DNA from: an uncultured Dorea sp.
Lineage (GTDB): Bacteria; Bacillota_A; Clostridia; Lachnospirales; Lachnospiraceae
Assembly: GCA_948468495.1 (NCBI GenBank)
Contig: CAOKJI010000049.1
Span: forward strand, 1-8,607
Length of the DNA: 8,607 nt
Reading direction: 5' to 3'
Made by a program: the position numbers and the translations under genes. This document shows, one piece after another, positions 5,187 to 8,607 of this stretch. The notes below the pieces were generated by a model. It was given only the letters and a program-made list of their open reading frames with translations. It was not told the DNA's origin and did not search any database. The first letter of the stretch is position 1. Each line of letters starts with the position of its first letter.

Positions 5187-6239
5187 ATGGTGAGAAGTCA
5201 TAGTTATATTGCAACACCGCCTGGGGCTACAATCAGGGAACAGCTTGTTGACAGAGGAATGAGCCAGAAAGAATTTGCTGTAAGAATGGGTTTGTCAGAG
5301 AAACATATTAGCAGGCTTATTAATGGAGAGGTTCAGCTGACTCCGGAAGTGGCTGTTAAGCTGGAAATGGTGCTGGGAGTTCCGGCAAAGTTTTGGAATA
5401 ATCTTGAAGCAATCTACAGGGAGAAGATTGTGAAGGCGAAAGCGGAGAATGCAATGGAAGAAGATTTAGTACTGGTGAAGCAGTTTCCGTATAGCGAAAT
5501 GGCAAAGTACGGCTGGGTTCCGGAGACGAGGAATGTGCATGATAAGGTTATTAACCTAAGGAAGCATTTTGAGGTTGTAGAGCTATCATTGATAGAGAAT
5601 AGCCAGATTACAAGGATTGCCTGCAGACGTCTGGCTATTACGAAAAAAAGCGACCTTGCATTAATGGCGTGGGCGCAGGAGGCAAAAATTAAGGCGAGAA
5701 GCATAGAAACATCGCCGATTAATGTAAAAGGATTGATGAAGTGTTTACCTGAAATCCGTAAAATGACACTTTCACAACCTGATGAATTTTGTCCCAGACT
5801 GGAAGAGATTTTAGCAGGTTGTGGTATTGCTTTGGTGTTTTTACCGCATCTAAAGGGGTCATTTTTGCAGGGAGCAACATTTCTTGACGGAAATAAAATC
5901 GTGCTGGGATTAACTGCCCGGGGAAAAGATGCAGATAAATTCTGGTTTAGTCTGTTTCATGAATTTGCTCATATTATCCTGGGACATATTGGACAGGTGG
6001 ATGGCATTACGGAACAGGATGAAGCAGATGCAAATGACTGGTCGGGAGAGGCGCTTATTTCAACAGAGGATTTTGACATATTTAAAAAATCAGGAGACTA
6101 TTCCAGCGAAAGTGTCTGCAGATTTGCAGGAAAGCAGGGAATTGCACCGGGGATTGTGGTTGGAAGACTGCAGAATGAAGGCATTGTAAAGTATAGTATG
6201 CTGAATAATTTGAAAGAACATTATATTATAGCTGACTAA
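5187..6239 (+). CDS. higA: HigA-type antitoxin fused to ImmA/IrrE metallopeptidase
   Basis: This is a 350-residue two-domain antitoxin. Residues about 10-75 form a HigA HTH: the PPG entry motif at 11-13, GMSQKEFAVRMGLSEKHISRL, then NGEVQLTPEVAVKLEMVLG and the PAKFWNNLEAIYRE tail. Residues about 210-300 form an ImmA/IrrE-type zinc peptidase domain with an intact HExxH motif (H258, E259, H262 in FHEFAHIILGH) and a downstream DEADAND segment whose E279 is the likely third ligand, followed by ALISTEDF. HigA neutralises HigB and represses the operon; ImmA-type domains cleave repressors, so the fusion could make the antitoxin self-processing or stress-responsive (inference). ATG 5187 has AGGAGG at 5174-5179 with 7-base spacing. 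HigA alone is usually about 100 residues, so the remaining 250 residues are an added module. Confidence 0.88.
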   Translation: MVRSHSYIATPPGATIREQLVDRGMSQKEFAVRMGLSEKHISRLINGEVQLTPEVAVKLEMVLGVPAKFWNNLEAIYREKIVKAKAENAMEEDLVLVKQFPYSEMAKYGWVPETRNVHDKVINLRKHFEVVELSLIENSQITRIACRRLAITKKSDLALMAWAQEAKIKARSIETSPINVKGLMKCLPEIRKMTLSQPDEFCPRLEEILAGCGIALVFLPHLKGSFLQGATFLDGNKIVLGLTARGKDADKFWFSLFHEFAHIILGHIGQVDGITEQDEADANDWSGEALISTEDFDIFKKSGDYSSESVCRFAGKQGIAPGIVVGRLQNEGIVKYSMLNNLKEHYIIAD

Positions 6240-6279
6240 AATTTTACTCTGGCAGAAAAGGAAAATGGATTGTGAAATA

Positions 6280-6313
6280 AGGAACTGTGGATCATTAACT
6301 TTTCACAGTTCCT
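6280..6313 (+). other. Perfect 10-bp stem-loop between higA and the 584-residue gene
   Basis: AGGAACTGTG (6280-6289) pairs with CACAGTTCCT (6304-6313) across a 14-base loop. No T-run follows on the + strand, so it is not a standard + strand terminator. On the - strand the stem is followed by TTATTT. A competing 7-bp pairing exists between TGTGAAA (6271-6277) and TTTCACA (6301-6307). It sits 22 bases before the next start codon and could affect readthrough or translation. Confidence 0.5.
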
Positions 6314-6335
6314 AACCAGAAAGGGCTTAAGGATT

Positions 6336-8090
6336 ATGGAACAAAAGATTAGTAATTTAAGTAAAGAAAACCTTCAGCAAATCATCCTGAAAATGTCCGA
6401 ACATTTGTCGGATGAGCAATATCGGGAGTTGGAAGCTTTTGTCGAAGAATGCCAGACTGAGACCGCAGAATCCAGCGAATCCGAAAAGCCTTTAGCGAAT
6501 CATCTGCCCAGCCGTATGTCTCAGGAGTATGTGGAGGAGAAATTAGCAAAATATAAGGTCTGGATGGAGCAGATTGACGAAGGCGAGCTGTATCTGAATA
6601 CAGAGGAATATGAGGATTATTCCACAGGATATTGGGATCCGGACTGGATTACAGAGTATTATGACAATCAGGACATCGGGGACAAGATTCAGTCTATGAT
6701 TCGGTTTGCGAAGGATTGTGTGGATGACAGACGGTATGAGGAGGCGGTTTGGCTCTACGAGTGGTTATGGGATATGTATGTGAGTACAGACAGTGAATTT
6801 GGCGACGACGAAGCTGCGGATTTGGAGATGCTGGAAGAGAAGGAGATTATACGCACTGATTTGGAGCAGGTGGCTTTGCTGACGTTGTATGCAGACTATC
6901 AGGTGACGGAGGCGGATAGGCGGGCGGAAGATATGTATTGTTATTTTCGTCATTATTCATTTCAGAAGTTACATATTGATGATATGTTCTTTGTGGGGAG
7001 GGAGACTCTAACTGGAACGGAGCGGTTCTGGCAGGACTGGATTGCCCTTTTGAAAACCAGGAGCGGCGATGTGGAGAGCAGGCTTTTGCAGGAAGCGATT
7101 CTGTATCATGAAGGTGCGGAGGGACTTTTGCGAATGGCGGATGAAAACTGTCAGACTCATCCGTCCCTGTATCTGGCGGCGATGGAGGAGGCTGAGAAAG
7201 CCCATGATTACGGGAAGATAGAAGAGATTGGCGAACGGGCGTTAGGGAAAATCGACGTCAGACTGAGTATTCGGAGTAAGGCGGCGTTAAGGGCGGCGTA
7301 TGCCGCTTCCAGTCTGATGCACGAGGAAGCGATGATGAGGTTTTGCTGGGAGTGCTTCCGCTCGGATTCTACCGATAAGAATTTACTGCGTTTATTTGGT
7401 ACGAAGGAAATGGCAGAGAAGTATGGTATAAGAGGAAAAGAAGTTCTGGACTCGGGGATAAGAGTTAAGAAGGAAGACTATGTTAGAAATGCGGAATTGC
7501 GTCAGAATAGCATCAATGATTTTCAATATTACAGACTGAGCTTCTATACCGGAGATTTTGAACTGGTAAGGAAAATGTCGAAAAATCCCGAAGGTTCGCT
7601 GGGGTGGAGTTCCAGATTTATTCGGGAAGGGATTCGTCTGATTTTGTTATATCTGTATGAGAGAAAACAGCCGTCGAAGGCAGCAGCAGGAATTGCTTCC
7701 TATCTTGGGTGGGGCTTTTACAGCGAAGCAGACGCAAGGTACGCTTTGAGATTTGAGCGTGAGATAGAAGAAGAGAGCCGCGAATGTGGAGTAAGCGTGT
7801 TCTGGAATTATTTTCAGTGCTGGAAGAAATATTATCCGATGGAAGAGGCGGAGCGGAAGCGGTATCTGCAATGGGCGGAGAAAATCGTGTATGGCAGGGC
7901 GGATGCAATTGTGGACGGACAGCACAGGAATCATTATGGGGCTTCTGCGGAATTGCTGGCAATGGTGGCTGAGATAAAAGAGGATATGGGGACGCCGGGA
8001 GCGAAGCAGGAAATTTTTGCAGAATATAAGAGGAAATTCCCGAGGCATTCTTTATTTCAGAAAGAGATGAAGCATTATTTTTTGAATTGA
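6336..8090 (+). CDS. Helical repeat protein with SWIM-associated-type C-terminal domain
   Basis: This is a 584-residue cytoplasmic protein with no signal peptide or membrane segment. The N-terminal 60 residues are acidic and helical (SKENLQQIILKMSEHLSDEQYRE), followed by a Tyr/Trp/Asp-rich segment around 75-115. The middle is a run of amphipathic helices suggestive of degenerate TPR-like repeats (for example RRYEEAVWLYEWLWDMY and SLYLAAMEEAEKAHDYGKIEEIGERAL). Residues about 505-583 (RYLQWAEKIVYGRADAIVDG, then HRNHYGASAELLAMVAEI, then EYKRKFPRHSLFQKEM) resemble the C-terminal domain I know from SWIM zinc-finger proteins, but no CxC...CxH SWIM motif is present. It is therefore an orphan or scaffold version, and its function is not recognised. 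ATG 6336 is preceded by only weak SD-like sequence (AAGGGCTTAAGG), after a stem-loop at 6280-6313. It lies in the same orientation as higBA but is separated by 96 bases. Confidence 0.8.
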   Translation: MEQKISNLSKENLQQIILKMSEHLSDEQYRELEAFVEECQTETAESSESEKPLANHLPSRMSQEYVEEKLAKYKVWMEQIDEGELYLNTEEYEDYSTGYWDPDWITEYYDNQDIGDKIQSMIRFAKDCVDDRRYEEAVWLYEWLWDMYVSTDSEFGDDEAADLEMLEEKEIIRTDLEQVALLTLYADYQVTEADRRAEDMYCYFRHYSFQKLHIDDMFFVGRETLTGTERFWQDWIALLKTRSGDVESRLLQEAILYHEGAEGLLRMADENCQTHPSLYLAAMEEAEKAHDYGKIEEIGERALGKIDVRLSIRSKAALRAAYAASSLMHEEAMMRFCWECFRSDSTDKNLLRLFGTKEMAEKYGIRGKEVLDSGIRVKKEDYVRNAELRQNSINDFQYYRLSFYTGDFELVRKMSKNPEGSLGWSSRFIREGIRLILLYLYERKQPSKAAAGIASYLGWGFYSEADARYALRFEREIEEESRECGVSVFWNYFQCWKKYYPMEEAERKRYLQWAEKIVYGRADAIVDGQHRNHYGASAELLAMVAEIKEDMGTPGAKQEIFAEYKRKFPRHSLFQKEMKHYFLN

Positions 8091-8114
8091 TGCAATGATG
8101 TACCAGAGCGTGTC

Positions 8115-8496
8115 CCCGAATTGTTTTCTGGAAAGGGAGAGGTATATGGGCGAAATGAATATTTCGGGTTTACGCAGAGAGAAGTTGGTAAGCTGCTTCA
8201 GGATACGGATTTGGAAGTTCATGCCGGGGAGATGAAGGAATGGTACGACGGTGGAATCGAACAGGGAGCATGGAGAAGGCCGCAGTGATATTATCGTACA
8301 GGATTATGCGGGAGACCGTATGGCAGTCTTTGAAGTGAAATATTCCAGGAAACAGGAAGAACTTGTCAGGGATTGTGAAGAAGCGATTGCGCAGATAGAT
8401 GCGAGAAACTATGCGGAAGAATTTAGGGATGATTATGCGCAGGTGATATGTTACGGTATTTCTTTTTTTAAAAAACGATGCCTGGTGCTCCATTAG
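8115..8496 (+). pseudogene. Remnant of AAA-ATPase-like/PD-(D/E)XK nuclease gene (DUF1703 type)
   Basis: Two out-of-frame pieces of one gene are fused. Piece one, readable from about 8115 to 8250, encodes NEYFGFTQREVGKLLQ and then EMKEWYDG, the internal segment typical of AAA-ATPase_like proteins. Piece two starts at about 8251 in a different frame and encodes SNREHGEGRSDIIV, VFEVKYS and YGISFFKKRCLV, the C-terminal PD-(D/E)XK_9 nuclease domain with D13 and E28-x-K30 (numbered from 8251). The family is normally above 500 residues; here the N-terminal P-loop domain is absent and the DNA between EWYDG and SNRE is deleted, with a frameshift. The catalytic D-ExK core survives, but no functional protein is expected. 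An 81-codon ORF from GTG 8251 is open, yet it lacks a ribosome site and begins mid-domain. The stop overlaps the right boundary repeat. Confidence 0.75.
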
Positions 8497-8510
8497 TCCA
8501 GTTTCTGACC
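8485..8510 (+). repeat. Boundary repeat, right copy
   Basis: GTGCTCCAT (8485-8493) is followed after five bases by CAGTTTCTGACC (8499-8510), which is the reverse complement of GGTCAGAAACTG at 2977-2988. The 9-mer is in direct orientation and the 12-mer in inverted orientation relative to the left copy. It coincides with the end of the nuclease pseudogene. Confidence 0.5.
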
Positions 8511-8557
8511 AGTTGTATAGTTTTTCTTTTATAGGAAATTATGTCAGTAGTTTTCAT

Positions 8558-8586
8558 GGTCAAAATAAGCGTTTTAAGGTCAAAAT
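8558..8586 (+). repeat. GGTCAAAAT direct repeats, 20-bp period
   Basis: GGTCAAAAT occurs at 8558-8566 and 8578-8586, exactly 20 bp apart, separated by AAGCGTTTTAA. Spaced subterminal repeats of this style remind me of the multiple terminal repeats of IS21-family elements, but the window ends before any transposase gene, so the assignment is only a suggestion. Confidence 0.35.
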
Positions 8587-8607
8587 GGAGAGAAAAAGTG
8601 CGATTTG

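Noticed and set aside
5583..5595. CTATCATTGATAG, similar to the first TA operator.
   Set aside because: It lies inside the higA coding sequence and has a one-base instead of two-base centre; probably coincidence.
7618..8048. Two overlapping - strand open frames.
   Set aside because: They are shadows of the 584-residue gene, with low-complexity Pro/His/Leu-rich translations.
8251..8496. 81-codon ORF as an intact small nuclease.
   Set aside because: It begins in the middle of the PD-(D/E)XK domain without a ribosome site, and the upstream piece of the same gene is present out of frame.
1..8607. CRISPR array, tRNA or rRNA genes.
   Set aside because: No regularly spaced repeat array and no cloverleaf or rRNA-like sequence was seen on either strand.

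Overview
The window looks like chromosomal accessory DNA from a low-to-mid GC Firmicute, most likely a Lachnospiraceae-type clostridium. The basis is the AGGAGG-like Shine-Dalgarno (SD) sites, the heavy use of AGA/AGG/GGA codons, several TTG starts, and protein families that I know mainly from gut clostridia. No rRNA, tRNA, CRISPR array or complete transposon is visible. Every supportable gene is on the + strand.

Layout. (1) 16-1295: an HD-domain phosphohydrolase overlaps by four bases a stand-alone ABC/AAA-type ATPase; the two form a translationally coupled pair. (2) 1431-2966: a toxin-antitoxin (TA) module with a near-consensus promoter and two tandem palindromic operators. It encodes a small toxin resembling MqsR, then an antitoxin made of an MqsA-like zinc/HTH part and a C-terminal Panacea (DUF4065, SocA-like) domain. 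This stretch is visibly more AT-rich than its surroundings. (3) 3047-4731: an HNH-endonuclease protein and a small class I SAM methyltransferase, 8 bases apart and both probably starting at TTG. (4) 4797-6239: a second toxin-first TA module, HigB followed by a HigA-type antitoxin fused to an ImmA/IrrE zinc metallopeptidase, with its own extended -10 promoter and a perfect palindromic operator at the start of transcription. (5) 6336-8090: a 584-residue helical protein whose C-terminus resembles the tail domain of SWIM zinc-finger proteins but has no SWIM finger. (6) 8091-8496: an internally deleted, frameshifted remnant of an AAA-ATPase/PD-(D/E)XK nuclease gene. (7) 8497-8607: non-coding DNA with a 20-bp-period direct repeat, possibly the edge of an insertion sequence.

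How it fits together. This is a small TA/defence-type island. The two TA modules are self-contained and autoregulated. The HNH-methyltransferase pair is the best candidate for an uncharacterised system, because the methyltransferase lacks the usual DNA-methyltransferase catalytic motif, so this is not an obvious restriction-modification pair. A shared GTGCTCCAT plus an inverted 12-mer occurs at both ends of the 2966-8510 segment and may mark its boundaries. The most decision-relevant details are the likely start codons: the MqsR-like toxin has its only good ribosome site in front of an ATA codon, and the HNH and methyltransferase genes have theirs in front of TTG.
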